From Gorillibacterium massiliense (lineage in GTDB: Bacteria > Bacillota > Bacilli > Paenibacillales > NBRC-103111), in contig NZ_CBQR020000071.1 in assembly GCF_000455485.1 (NCBI RefSeq), positions 20,590-84,589 of the forward strand: a stretch of DNA of 64,000 nucleotides, written 5' to 3'. The first letter of the stretch is position 1; each line of letters opens with the position of its first letter. A model generated the notes under the pieces. That model worked only from the letters and a program-made list of their open reading frames with translations, was not told the DNA's origin and searched no databases. Below, in pieces: positions 1-8,743 of the stretch. Position numbers and translations under genes: made by a program.

Positions 1-1
1 G

Positions 2-2371
2 TGGCCTGCTTTCGGAACTTGGTGTCATAAGCATTTTGGCGGATTTAACGCGCAGGCTTACGATCATGTCTTTGAACTGCTGCTTCGGTTGAAAGGGAAT
101 TATTTGTGGCCGGCGATGTGGTCAGCCAGATTCCATGACGATGGCCCGGGGCTTGCCAATTCGGAGTTGGCGGATGAGTACGGCGTAGTGATGGGGGCTT
201 CCCACCACGAACCTTGTTTGCGCCAAGGGGAAGAATACAAGTACTTGAGAGGCAAAGACTCGATCTACGGCGATGCATGGAATTTTAGAACGAATGAAGA
301 GGGTATCACCCGGTTTTGGGCGGATGGTCTGAAACGCAGCGGCAAGTTTGAAAATGTCATTACCGTCGGGATGCGCGGCGAGGCGGATACGGCGATTATG
401 GGCAAGGGAGCCACTTTTGCCGATAACATTACCCTGCTTCGCGACGTTATCCGAACGCAAAACCGTTTGATCAAGGAGCATGTGAACCCAGACCTGGAAC
501 AAGTGCCTCGGATGTTGGCGCTCTATAAAGAGGTGGAGCCCTTTTTCTATGGGGATGAACAGACGCCTGGCTTGATCGGCTCAGAGGATTTAGAGGATGT
601 CATTCTCATGCTTTGCGACGACAATTTCGGTAATCTGCGTACCTTGCCCACGGAGGAAATGCGTGCTCACAAGGGCGGCTATGGGATGTACTACCATTTT
701 GACTATCATGGCGGGCCGATTTCGTTTGAATGGATCAATAGCAGCTATTTGCCGAAAATATGGGAGCAGATGAGCACGGCTTATGATTTTGGCGTCCGCG
801 ACTTGTGGGTGGTCAATGTAGGCGATATTTGCACGCAGGAATTCCCTTTGGCTTATTTTCTGGATTTAGCCTATGATTTCGACCAATGGGGAACAAGTGC
901 CATCAATAAAACGCATGAATATACCCAGTTGTGGGTGGACAAGCAATTCGAGGCTGTATGCGATGAAAAAGACCGGGAGAAAATCCATCGGATTCTCGAC
1001 GGGTATACCAAAATCGCTCATAACCGCAGACCGGAGGCTATGAATGCGGACGTCTACCATCCGGTTCATTATCAGGAGACGGACAGACTGCTGGCAGAGA
1101 TCGAGAAGCTCATGGACGAAACAAAAGAACTCTATGCGAAAATGGATGACGAGGCGATGCCCGGCTTCTTTTCCTTGGTGTATTATCCGGCGATGGGAAA
1201 CCTGAATCTACAGAAGATGCAGCTGCTGACTGGCAAAAATCATTATGCAGCGAAGCTTAATCTTATGGAAGCAAATCATTTGGCCGAGCAAATCAGAGCT
1301 TGCATGCAGCGGGATCGGGAGCTTGTGGAGGAGTACCACACCATCGATAATGGAAAATGGTATGGCATGGGATTGTCGGAGCATATCGGCTTCACGAAAT
1401 GGAATGAGGATGAATGCAAGTATCCGGTTCTCATGCAAGTCATGCCTGCCGGAAAGCCAAGATTAATGGTCTCGGTAGATGGTACGGATCAGCATTCGGA
1501 GGGCAGCAGTTGGCACGTCAATAAACTTTATATGCGGGACTTCAAGCGGCCGGATATGACGGAAGCCTCCTTTACCATTAGCAGCGTCAGCGACCTCGAT
1601 GCACCCTATGAGATTACGTGCGAAGTGCCATGGTTAATCTGTTCCAGCTATAACGGCATGTTAGACGGCAAAACCAAAGCATCGGAAAGGATTAAGGTGC
1701 AAATTGACCGCAGTAAAATGAATCAGGAAACCGAAGCGAGTATCGTGGTGAAGATCCCTAGCGGAACATGTACAATCATTGTGGATGCCAAACAGCCGGA
1801 ACAAAGCGGATTGCCGGAAAAAACGTTTGTGGATACCCATGGTTATGTAGCCATCGAAGCCGAGCACTATTATGCCAAATCTGACAGCGGGCTAGCCGGT
1901 TTTCAGGTGATCGACGGATATGGCAAGACTATATCCGGCATGAAGGTGTTTCCGACGACGCAGTATTTTACGGCCGGTCAAGATGCTCCCTATTTGGAAT
2001 ACCAATTCGTTGTTCATGAAGCCGGAGCCTATGAAGTCGAATTGTACATGCAGCCTTCTAATCCGGTAACCACGGACAATACATTATCCTACGGTATTCA
2101 AGTCAATGATGGAAAGATTGATGTGATGAATACCATTCCTAAAGGGTTAAAAGTTGGAAAGGAGTCCAATCTCGAATGGGCTGCTAGCGTATTGGATAAT
2201 ATTCGGTGCCACAGCAGTGAGGTAATCTGCAATAGTGGGCTGAATCAAGTAAAGATCTTTGCCGTGAGTCCCGGATTCGTACTCGAAAAGTTGGTTATCT
2301 ATCCAGCAGGTAAGAAGCCAGCAGAGAGCTATTTGGGTCCGACGGAGTCTTATTATATTGGCAAAAAGTGA
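2..2371 (+). CDS. GH115 alpha-glucuronidase, 5' truncated by window edge
   Basis: The reading frame is open from base 2, so the start codon lies outside the window; a TTG at 89 is internal. The opening residues (HKHFGGFNAQAYDHVFELLL) and the following KGNYLWPAMW, the ASHHEPC motif and the MRGEAD motif are typical of glycoside hydrolase family 115. These enzymes remove (4-O-methyl-)glucuronic acid from xylan side chains. A four-helix segment (about residues 300-420 of the visible part) and a C-terminal beta-sandwich (from about residue 590, VDTHGYVAIEAEHY) follow the catalytic barrel, as is usual in GH115. No signal peptide can be judged because the N-terminus is missing. A gene for hemicellulose use fits the GH31/GH74 operon further right. 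Confidence 0.9.
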   Translation, partial: WPAFGTWCHKHFGGFNAQAYDHVFELLLRLKGNYLWPAMWSARFHDDGPGLANSELADEYGVVMGASHHEPCLRQGEEYKYLRGKDSIYGDAWNFRTNEEGITRFWADGLKRSGKFENVITVGMRGEADTAIMGKGATFADNITLLRDVIRTQNRLIKEHVNPDLEQVPRMLALYKEVEPFFYGDEQTPGLIGSEDLEDVILMLCDDNFGNLRTLPTEEMRAHKGGYGMYYHFDYHGGPISFEWINSSYLPKIWEQMSTAYDFGVRDLWVVNVGDICTQEFPLAYFLDLAYDFDQWGTSAINKTHEYTQLWVDKQFEAVCDEKDREKIHRILDGYTKIAHNRRPEAMNADVYHPVHYQETDRLLAEIEKLMDETKELYAKMDDEAMPGFFSLVYYPAMGNLNLQKMQLLTGKNHYAAKLNLMEANHLAEQIRACMQRDRELVEEYHTIDNGKWYGMGLSEHIGFTKWNEDECKYPVLMQVMPAGKPRLMVSVDGTDQHSEGSSWHVNKLYMRDFKRPDMTEASFTISSVSDLDAPYEITCEVPWLICSSYNGMLDGKTKASERIKVQIDRSKMNQETEASIVVKIPSGTCTIIVDAKQPEQSGLPEKTFVDTHGYVAIEAEHYYAKSDSGLAGFQVIDGYGKTISGMKVFPTTQYFTAGQDAPYLEYQFVVHEAGAYEVELYMQPSNPVTTDNTLSYGIQVNDGKIDVMNTIPKGLKVGKESNLEWAASVLDNIRCHSSEVICNSGLNQVKIFAVSPGFVLEKLVIYPAGKKPAESYLGPTESYYIGKK

Positions 2372-2520
2372 CGGTCATTTAGTTGTGGCCAAGCATTGTC
2401 CTCGATTATTCCGAAGACAATGCTCCAATAGAATAGATTCTGATTCTGCATATTCCACGCAAGTGGAGTGCTGTTCACTACTCGTAAGGAACGACTAAAA
2501 ACAAGATGTATCGGTATTGA

Positions 2521-2551
2521 CCCTTCCTACTTTGGAAGGGTTTTTCTTTTT
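2521..2551 (+). terminator. Intrinsic terminator after GH115 gene
   Basis: Perfect 7-bp stem CCCTTCC / GGAAGGG with loop TACTTT, followed by TTTTTCTTTTT. It lies 150 bases after the GH115 stop. Confidence 0.75.
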
Positions 2552-2604
2552 AGAGATGGAATATTAAACCTTATAGGTGAAGCTATTGAACGGAGTGGGA
2601 ACAA

Positions 2605-2637
2605 TGGGACAAAGAGCGAATTTAGTTATATTTTAAG
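2605..2637 (+). pseudogene. N-terminal gene remnant (MGQRANLV-type hypothetical)
   Basis: An ATG 15 bases after a GGAG-like stretch opens MGQRANLVIF and then stops. MG-RAN-V(I) is the N-terminus of a small uncharacterised Bacillales protein family as I remember it. The remaining sequence to 2695 is not recognisable. Apart from the terminator at 2521, I see nothing else between 2372 and 2750. Confidence 0.25.
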
Positions 2638-2749
2638 CATTTCTTATAACCGATTCCACGGCAAAGAGGTCACTTCCCACAAATGGTACATCTGAAGTGC
2701 GTAATATTGATGGTTCGTAGGTAAATATTGAAGTAGTCAGGGGGTCAAA

Positions 2750-3472
2750 ATGACAATCGGAAAGTACGGAAGTGAGAGCGCGCGTTTTCTAAAAGATATA
2801 ATGAATTTAATGGTACCAATAGAAGGTGGGACCGTTGAATTGCGCGATTATGTGAATGAGAATAAATGGCTTAGTTCTGATTACACTTTATCAGACCCTG
2901 GTAGAGGAAGTGATAGAAAGGTTATTACATGGACTGAAATGATCGAACCTTTCTACGTTATGAAGTATCCGGTAACACAACATTTGTATCATGTTGTCAT
3001 GCATGGAGCAGAAGTAGAACCGAATGTGAATAACCTGCCAATTACGGAAGCTTCGTGGTTAGATTCTCTTGTCTTTTGCAACGAATTGTCCAGAATACTT
3101 GGCAGGACTGAATGCTACACAATCACAAATGAAAGTGAGAACACTATATATAACAAAAAAGCGAATGGCTTTCGATTACTTTCGGACGCTGAATGGCAGT
3201 ATGCGTGTAAAGCGGGAACCAAGGGATATCGGTATGAAAGCATTGATAAGATTGCATGGTATCAAGAGAACTCCAATGGAGCAGCTCAACAAGTCGGAAA
3301 ATTGCTTCCAAATGCATGGGGACTTTACGATATGATAGGAAATGTTTGGGAATGGTGCTGGGATATGTACGATTACGAAAGATACGGGAACTACAGAGTC
3401 TTCCGGGGAGGCAGTTGGGCTGAAGTGGAAAACAATTGCGGTTCTACGATTAGACGGAAAAGTATGGCCTGA
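2750..3472 (+). CDS. Formylglycine-generating-enzyme-like (SUMF1/FGE-sulfatase domain) protein, C-terminal frameshift
   Basis: The ATG is preceded by AGGGGG. The protein has an FGE-sulfatase fold: FYVMKYPVTQHLYHVVM (residues 65-85), WLDSLVFCNELS, GFRLLSDAEWQYACKAG (about 140-156), GLYDMIGNVWEWC (about 190-202) and RVFRGGSW (about 217). This fold is used by sulfatase activators, but many bacterial members are non-catalytic or have other roles. No sulfatase lies nearby, so the substrate is unknown. The frame stops at 3470 after RRKSMA. Shifting by one base at G3466/G3467 restores the expected family ending (MPDFKIDDLGFRVALTKP) up to a TAA at 3519-3521. The stored sequence therefore has a +1 frameshift that loses about 17 residues, either a real mutation or a sequencing error. 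Confidence 0.75.
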   Translation: MTIGKYGSESARFLKDIMNLMVPIEGGTVELRDYVNENKWLSSDYTLSDPGRGSDRKVITWTEMIEPFYVMKYPVTQHLYHVVMHGAEVEPNVNNLPITEASWLDSLVFCNELSRILGRTECYTITNESENTIYNKKANGFRLLSDAEWQYACKAGTKGYRYESIDKIAWYQENSNGAAQQVGKLLPNAWGLYDMIGNVWEWCWDMYDYERYGNYRVFRGGSWAEVENNCGSTIRRKSMA

Positions 3473-3669
3473 TTTCAAAATAGATGACCTTGGATTTAGA
3501 GTAGCCCTTACAAAACCATAAGAACACACATCGAGCATACGTTGAATTGAAATTGAGTAATTTTAACAGTATGCGATTGAGAAATCAGTGGCTTCATCGG
3601 CATCGATATTACACACGGGAACGCCTAAACCCTATTATAAATAACTAACTATTTATCGAATCCGAAAGA

Positions 3670-3697
3670 GTTCACGCTGAGATAACGTGAGCTTTTT
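3670..3697 (+). terminator. Intrinsic terminator
   Basis: 7-bp stem GTTCACG / CGTGAGC (one G-T pair), 9-base loop, then five T. The rest of the 3522-3868 interval shows no gene. Confidence 0.5.
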
Positions 3698-3868
3698 CTA
3701 TGTCATTGTTTTGGATAGGTCACGTTCGGCGGAATGGCACTATCAATCGGGCTTCTGTGCGCTTTTTGGGGTCAAAGAGCCATTGGGTAACATGTAGGGG
3801 ACTTTTGCTTATGAAAATATGACTTAATGATGTCATATTATGAGTATATACTGAAACAAGGTGATGAA

Positions 3869-4765
3869 ATGCAAATTAACCGATTATTTGAAATCGTATA
3901 TATACTGCTGAACAAAAAAACAGTAACATCTAAAGAGCTTGCAGAGCGGTTTGAGGTTTCATCAAGAACGATTTATCGTGATGTTGAAACGCTATCCGCT
4001 GCGGGAATCCCTGTTTATATGAGCAAGGGTAAGGGTGGCGGCATTTCACTGTTACCCGATTTTGTACTGAATAAGGCTGTAATAACAGTTGAAGAAAAAG
4101 AAGACATTCTATCTTCGTTAAAAGCTATGAATGCTGTTAATCTCAGTAAAGCAAATACTGCACTTCATAAACTTAACAGCATATTTGGCGAATCCAATAC
4201 AGACTGGATTGAAGTGGATTTTTCTTCTTGGGCTGACGAACAGAACGAGACTGAGATATTCAATACAATTAAGTCTGCTATATTAGGAAAGCGAGTCATT
4301 CATTTTGCCTATGCCAGTTCAAAAGGGCAGCAGACAGCACGAGAAGTAGAGCCATTAAAACTTTGCTTCAAAAGTAGTGCATGGTATTTATATGGATATT
4401 GTAAGTCGAGGTGTGATTTTCGTTTCTTTAAGTTAAGGCGAATCAGGAAGCTCTGTATATCTGAGCAGAATTTTCAAAGGAAGGTTTCAAATTCAATTTT
4501 TTCTGAGGAGAATGTGTTTCAGGAAGAGTATGTGAAACTGAGACTAAAGTTATCTATTGAAGTAGCTTATAGAGTATATGATGAATTTGATAGCTATAAG
4601 CAGCAAGAGGACGGAAGTTTTATTGTAGATATCAACTATCCAAAGGGTGAATGGATATTTTACTACATTGCCACATTCGGCAGTCATTGTGAAGTCTTAG
4701 AACCACTGGATGTGAGGAATGCTGTGAAAGATGAGCTCCAAAACACTTTGAAACAATATCTTTAA
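3869..4765 (+). CDS. YafY-type HTH + WYL-domain transcriptional regulator
   Basis: I chose the ATG at 3869 (MQINRLFEIVYILL) because AAGGTG lies 5 bases upstream and family members begin this way; an ATG at 3827/3830 would add 14 residues without a ribosome site. The N-terminus is an HTH_11 winged helix (SKELAERFEVSSRTIYRDVETL, residues 23-43). The WYL sensor domain follows (about 130-215), with the core variant PLKLCFKSSAWYLYGYC, and a WCX-type C-terminus ends the protein. WYL regulators respond to small ligands, often nucleotide-derived. The next gene is a GyrI-like ligand-binding protein 68 bases downstream, so the pair is probably co-transcribed. Confidence 0.85.
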   Translation: MQINRLFEIVYILLNKKTVTSKELAERFEVSSRTIYRDVETLSAAGIPVYMSKGKGGGISLLPDFVLNKAVITVEEKEDILSSLKAMNAVNLSKANTALHKLNSIFGESNTDWIEVDFSSWADEQNETEIFNTIKSAILGKRVIHFAYASSKGQQTAREVEPLKLCFKSSAWYLYGYCKSRCDFRFFKLRRIRKLCISEQNFQRKVSNSIFSEENVFQEEYVKLRLKLSIEVAYRVYDEFDSYKQQEDGSFIVDINYPKGEWIFYYIATFGSHCEVLEPLDVRNAVKDELQNTLKQYL

Positions 4766-4833
4766 TATGACACGCAGCTGTCGCATTAGACAAAATATAA
4801 TAGCCAATATCAAATAGATGGAGGTTATTTATA

Positions 4834-5274
4834 ATGAATTATGAGATCGTAAATCTAGAGCAAAAAACAGTGGTAGGTGTTAGTGCAATTACAGGAAATG
4901 CTGATCCTAAAATGGGTGAGGTTATTGGTGGGCTTTGGGAAAGGTTATATCTAGGTGGAGTACATGCTGCAATCAAAAACAAGACTAACGAGCATTCAAT
5001 AGGGCTTTATTCTGATTACTCAAATGATCAATACTGTGTTACTGCCGGCTGTGAGGTTTCAAAACTAGAGAACGAGGAGCTGACTGTAAAGATCATTCCT
5101 GGAGGAAAATATGCAAAGTTTCCCGTACACGGTAACGTGGTTACTGCTGTTGCAGCTGCATGGGCTCAAATCTGGGAATTGGATTTGAACAGAAGCTTTA
5201 CTGGGGATTTCGAGGAATATCTCAATAGTGATTTGGAAAATGCAGACATTGATATTTATATTGCATTGAAATAA
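4834..5274 (+). CDS. GyrI-like / effector-binding domain protein
   Basis: The ATG is preceded by GGAGG 10 bases upstream. The 146-residue protein is a stand-alone GyrI-like small-molecule binding domain of the kind fused to AraC and MerR regulators: MNYEIVNLEQKTVVGVS, a central glycine-rich GGLWERLY helix and a C-terminal beta hairpin with YIALK. Stand-alone members bind or hydrolyse hydrophobic xenobiotics in some cases. The ligand here is unknown. It follows a WYL regulator, which may control it. Confidence 0.75.
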   Translation: MNYEIVNLEQKTVVGVSAITGNADPKMGEVIGGLWERLYLGGVHAAIKNKTNEHSIGLYSDYSNDQYCVTAGCEVSKLENEELTVKIIPGGKYAKFPVHGNVVTAVAAAWAQIWELDLNRSFTGDFEEYLNSDLENADIDIYIALK

Positions 5275-5298
5275 ACCTAATGCGCTTAAATCTTAAGG

Positions 5299-5326
5299 TT
5301 GACTTTGTTGTATTGTTGGATATAAT
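5299..5326 (+). promoter_or_regulatory. Sigma-A promoter for the T-box/argS transcript
   Basis: TTGACT (5299-5304), 16-base spacer, TATAAT (5321-5326). Transcription would begin near 5333. Confidence 0.7.
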
Positions 5327-5332
5327 GTTTAC

Positions 5333-5583
5333 AAAATACTCCAAATTCGAGGATTGGGAGAGTATCTGTTATTTCAAGTCAAAGCGAGCCGGGATTGGTG
5401 AAAGCCGGTACTGGATGAACAGTGAAACGGACCCATGAGAATGACTTCTGAATTCTGTAGTAGGAAGTCACGGCAAAGACCGTTATCTTTTCGAGTGGTT
5501 AAACGTATGTTTAACAACAAGAGTGGTACCGCGAACGCAAAAGCCTTCGTCTCTTTATTGAGATGGAGGCTTTATTTTTTTAG
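5333..5583 (+). ncRNA. T-box leader (arginine-type)
   Basis: The T-box core GAGTGGTACCGCG lies at 5521-5533 and pairs with the acceptor end of uncharged tRNA. It is followed by a terminator stem (AAGCCT...AGGCTT, 5541-5572) and a T run at 5574-5581. Upstream, stem I contains AGCGAGCCGGGATTGGTG and a specifier region GTGAAACGGACCC (5423-5434). Reading CGG at 5428-5430 as the specifier, followed by A and a C run that can pair with GGG upstream, fits an arginine codon and the arginyl-tRNA synthetase downstream. I assigned the specifier by position and context; structure modelling would settle it. Under arginine starvation the antiterminator should let argS be transcribed. Confidence 0.9.
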
Positions 5584-5598
5584 GGGAGGTTTATTCAG

Positions 5599-7461
5599 AT
5601 GATAAGCCAGTTGATCATTAACAATATCAAGAAGTCTGTGGAAAATCTGTTTGACGATCTAGGAATCAACCATGGTGATGACATAAAAGTCTATCTCGAA
5701 CAACCTGCACACATTGAACATGGCGATTATTCAACGAATGTTGCAATGCAACTTGCCAAAGCTTTAAGAAAGCCGCCATTTCAAATAGCGACTATGCTTA
5801 AAACAAAGCTGGAGCAAGATGGAAACATCGAGAACATGATGAGTAGGATCGAAGTTGCACATCCAGGTTTTATAAATATGTATATCGATTGGAGTCAATG
5901 GGCTCTGAAGGAATTCACTTTGCCTTCAAATAGAGGTGAAAAGGCTGTTGTAGAACATACTTCCATCAATCCGAACAAATCAGCCCATATCGGACATCTG
6001 AGAAACTCATGTATTGGTGATGCAATCGTTCGACTCTTAAAAAGGTCAGGATATAATGTCGAAGTGCATAATTATATTGATGACTTGGGCAATCAGCTTG
6101 CGGATACGGTTGTAGGGCTCTTGAACACTTCCCATAAAAAAGACCACTTACGTTTTGGTGATTTCTGCTGGGACATTTACTCTAGGGTTAATAAGGAGTA
6201 CGAAAGTAATCCTCAGTTAATTGAACAAAGAACAAAAGTTCTACATTCACTGGAGGAAGGGAATGAAAACTTATCATGGGTTGGCTTACTTGTTGCCGAG
6301 CGAATTGTGCGTGAACATCTCGAAGAAATGAATGAGTTCGGTATACATTATGACCTCTTAGTGTGGGAGAGCAATATTGTAAGGGAAGGATTTTGGGCAT
6401 CGGCATTTAACTTACTGAAAGAAACGACGCAATTTTATAGGGAAACTTCAGGAAAGTTGGAAGGGTGCTGGGTATTAAAACAGGCTTCAACTGAGGTAGA
6501 TGATAATGAATCAGAACATAGTATCGATAAAGTATTAGTTCGATCAAATGGCATTTTAACCTATACCGCTAAAGATATCGCTTATCATCTTTGGAAATTT
6601 GGATTACTTAAAAAGGACTTTTTGTATAAACGTTTTTCAGAAGGTCTTTGGACTACGAGTGCAAATGGAACCAACTCATCTTTTGGTAAGGCGGATATTG
6701 TTATTAATGTAATCGATCATAGGCAAGAATACCCGCAAGCAATGGTTAAACAAGCGCTTGAAATCTTGGGGTATGAAGATCAAGCCGAAAAGCTTCGTCA
6801 TGTCAGTTATGGAGTGGTATCGTTAAGTCCTGGGGCTGCAAGAGAACTTGGGATTGATACATCAGATGGCCGAGCATCATATGCAATGTCCGGAAGACAA
6901 GGAATAGGGATAAAGATATCCGATCTACTTGACCACATGGAGGTGATTATTGAAAACAAACGTTCCGATAAAAATGGTATGTCTAGCCGAATCATTGCAG
7001 CTGCAGCTATTCGCTACTATCTTCTTCGCTTTAGTTTATTAACAGAGGTCGTTTTTGATATCCAACAGGCAACAGAAGTAACAGGAAATACAGGAGTATA
7101 TTTAATGTATTCCTATGCACGTGCCGTAAGTATCCTAAGCAAAGCAGAAGTTGAAATGAACATGAAACCTAGTCTGCCTAATGAAATAGCGCAGATTGAA
7201 AAGGCAGAATATGCATTACTTAGGCACATTTCAACTTGGCAAGATACTCTATTTATTGCATGTAACGAACTTTCCCCGAACATGATATGTAATTACGCAT
7301 ATGAGCTCGCAACATTGTTCAATAACTTTTATGCAACTTGCCCAATCCTTAAAGCTGATAGCGATAAGATACCTTTAAGACTTTGGCTTACCCTAAAATT
7401 CAAAGAAACAATCGGAGATGCTCTCACGGTTCTTGGTTTACCGACTCCTAACCGAATGTAG
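5599..7461 (+). CDS. argS: Arginyl-tRNA synthetase (T-box controlled)
   Basis: The ATG is preceded by GGGGAGG. Domains in order: N-terminal Add1 domain for the tRNA D-loop (residues 1-90), Rossmann catalytic core with the HIGH motif in HTSINPNKSAHIGHLRNS (about 118-135) and NYIDDLGNQ (about 155), a KMSKS-equivalent loop in SGRQGIGIK, and a C-terminal DALR anticodon-binding domain with VYLMYSYARAV (about 500). It charges tRNA-Arg in the cytoplasm. At 620 residues it is longer than the roughly 550-residue E. coli-type enzyme and belongs to the SINPNKSAHIGHLRNS-type lineage. It may be the only argS or a second, stress-inducible copy; the window cannot tell. Confidence 0.92.
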   Translation: MISQLIINNIKKSVENLFDDLGINHGDDIKVYLEQPAHIEHGDYSTNVAMQLAKALRKPPFQIATMLKTKLEQDGNIENMMSRIEVAHPGFINMYIDWSQWALKEFTLPSNRGEKAVVEHTSINPNKSAHIGHLRNSCIGDAIVRLLKRSGYNVEVHNYIDDLGNQLADTVVGLLNTSHKKDHLRFGDFCWDIYSRVNKEYESNPQLIEQRTKVLHSLEEGNENLSWVGLLVAERIVREHLEEMNEFGIHYDLLVWESNIVREGFWASAFNLLKETTQFYRETSGKLEGCWVLKQASTEVDDNESEHSIDKVLVRSNGILTYTAKDIAYHLWKFGLLKKDFLYKRFSEGLWTTSANGTNSSFGKADIVINVIDHRQEYPQAMVKQALEILGYEDQAEKLRHVSYGVVSLSPGAARELGIDTSDGRASYAMSGRQGIGIKISDLLDHMEVIIENKRSDKNGMSSRIIAAAAIRYYLLRFSLLTEVVFDIQQATEVTGNTGVYLMYSYARAVSILSKAEVEMNMKPSLPNEIAQIEKAEYALLRHISTWQDTLFIACNELSPNMICNYAYELATLFNNFYATCPILKADSDKIPLRLWLTLKFKETIGDALTVLGLPTPNRM

Positions 7462-7527
7462 AGCCGGAAGGCATGAATCCATCGGTTGTGTTTTATGCTA
7501 TGAGCAGTGAAAGGATTGGTGAACTAG

Positions 7528-7569
7528 ATGAAAGGCAAAATTCTAATTATAGATGATGATGCTGAATGA
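7528..7569 (+). pseudogene. Response-regulator N-terminal remnant
   Basis: An ATG opens MKGKILIIDDDAE followed by a stop. The beta-1 strand and acidic pocket (IIDDD) are those of a receiver domain; nothing recognisable follows. Confidence 0.45.
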
Positions 7570-7590
7570 AGACGACTATTAAAACGCTGG

Positions 7591-7815
7591 CTACTCCATC
7601 CGAAAAACCTTGCCCCTTGGTACGAACGGCAGATGCTGTCCTTTCGGAATAAGGAAAGCATGCTCGCGGCGGATACTTAATCTATCGCAGAAACCATCCG
7701 TAATAATCAGTAACGGTCCCTTCTTTGGAAAGTCCTCCGCATGCTCCAACAAATCAATACCGGGCTGCAGGATGGTGCCCCCTCTGCCTTTGATAGCTAC
7801 CTTGTCCGCTATCAA
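7591..7815 (-). pseudogene. VWA-like (DUF2201-type) protein C-terminal remnant
   Basis: The minus-strand frame reads KGRGGTILQPGIDLLEH, then GPLLIITDGFCD and LPKGQHLPFVPRGKVF. GRGGT-P and IITDG are the last strands of a von Willebrand A-like domain, as found at the C-terminus of DUF2201 metallopeptidase-like proteins. About three quarters of the gene is missing, and an in-frame ATG at 7815 is probably accidental. Such VWA proteins usually pair with a MoxR-type AAA ATPase, which is absent here. Confidence 0.5.
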
Positions 7816-7820
7816 AGAAT

Positions 7821-7985
7821 GTGAAGCAAAAGCTTCGCACCTCGCTTAACGAGTATCAACTTGGGATGCGCATGTTGGCCATTCCGTTTGAAGAGATAGC
7901 GCCTGAGCATGAAACGTATAAAGAAATAGCGGCTAATTTGCTGTTCGAAGTCGCTCAGGAGCGGGAGATCGATCCGCGGTTATAG
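7821..7985 (+). pseudogene. C-terminal remnant of an unrecognised gene
   Basis: An open frame encodes KQKLRTSLNEYQLGMRML, then AIPFEEIAPEHETYKEIAAN and ends EIDPRL-stop, directly before a terminator. It reads as an authentic helical C-terminus, but no start is left; the upstream part runs into the VWA remnant. I do not recognise the family. Confidence 0.35.
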
Positions 7986-7993
7986 CGTTTTTT

Positions 7994-8034
7994 AGAGTGT
8001 CTGAATCCTTCGAGGGATTCGGACACTCTTTTTA
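7994..8034 (+). terminator. Strong intrinsic terminator
   Basis: Stem GAGTGTC-T-GAATCC / GGATTC-G-GACACTC with a short TTCGAG-type loop and five T. It separates the gene remnants from the RNA-repair island. Confidence 0.85.
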
Positions 8035-8096
8035 TATGGGAGAAGGAACATTTGGATTTAAATGAATCTTCCCATCCCGCAGTTATTACAAAGGGT

Positions 8097-8102
8097 TATA
8101 AT
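8097..8102 (+). promoter_or_regulatory. Candidate -10 box upstream of kptA
   Basis: TATAAT sits about 48 bases before the kptA start. I see no good -35 at the right distance, so the promoter may need an activator. Confidence 0.3.
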
Positions 8103-8149
8103 ACAGGAAATGGAATTTAGTTTGAAGTTACGGGAAGTGAAGAAAAGTG

Positions 8150-8743
8150 ATGTTAAATCAAACCATGGAGAAAAATTTGAGCAAATGGATGAGCAAAATG
8201 CTCCGGCATACCCCAGAGGAATATGGCATTGTTTTAGATCCTGAGGATGGTTCGTGCCCGGTTAGCTTGTTATTAGAGGCTGTTCAGAACCAACCTAATT
8301 GGTCATGGGTGAAAAGAGAAGATATTGAGCAGGTGGTCCGAAATTCGGATAAGCAGCGGTTTGAGATCGCCCACGATCGAATAAAAGCAAGGTACGGTCA
8401 CAGTCATGATAAAATCCAGTATTCACCAGGCGAACCTCCGGCTGTTCTTTATCACGGCACGAACAAAAAAGCTCTCCCGTCGATTTTGAAGGAAGGGCTG
8501 AGTCCAATGAACCGGCAGTATGTTCACTTGTCGGAAGGCACCCATTTCGCTACGCTGGCGGGAAGCCGAAGAGGTGAGTTAGTCATACTCAAGGTAGATA
8601 CGATAGAGGCGAAACAATTGGGCGTTACTTTTTATTATGCAGGGAATGAAGTGTGGTTGGCAGACGGTATGCCGTCTTCATGCTGCACGGTATGGATATC
8701 ACAAGAAGGGGAGCAATCGAACCATGAGCAATCCAATCATTGA
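8150..8743 (+). CDS. kptA: RNA 2'-phosphotransferase (KptA/Tpt1)
   Basis: Starts possible are GTG 8147, ATG 8150 and ATG 8165; I use 8150. The protein matches KptA along its length: N-terminal winged helix (LSKWMSKMLRHTPEEYGIVLD, with conserved SK--L-LRH), QRFEIAHDRIKARYGHS (about 79-95), LYHGT (about 108) and HLSEGTHFA. The conserved Arg, His, Arg and Arg catalytic set is present. KptA moves an internal 2'-phosphate from RNA to NAD+, making ADP-ribose 1'',2''-cyclic phosphate and nicotinamide. In bacteria it is thought to clean up 2'-phosphates left by RNA ligation or found on RNA ends. Its last 20 bases overlap tatD, showing translational coupling. RtcB, Ro60 and RlaP genes follow in the same island. 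Confidence 0.93.
   Translation: MLNQTMEKNLSKWMSKMLRHTPEEYGIVLDPEDGSCPVSLLLEAVQNQPNWSWVKREDIEQVVRNSDKQRFEIAHDRIKARYGHSHDKIQYSPGEPPAVLYHGTNKKALPSILKEGLSPMNRQYVHLSEGTHFATLAGSRRGELVILKVDTIEAKQLGVTFYYAGNEVWLADGMPSSCCTVWISQEGEQSNHEQSNH

Noticed and set aside
2468-2695. 75-residue ORF after the GH115 gene
   Set aside because: It reads through a terminator hairpin, has no ribosome site and no recognisable family.
7591-7815. VWA-like ORF as a complete small gene
   Set aside because: Only the last strands of the domain are present and the ATG has no ribosome site; treated as a remnant.
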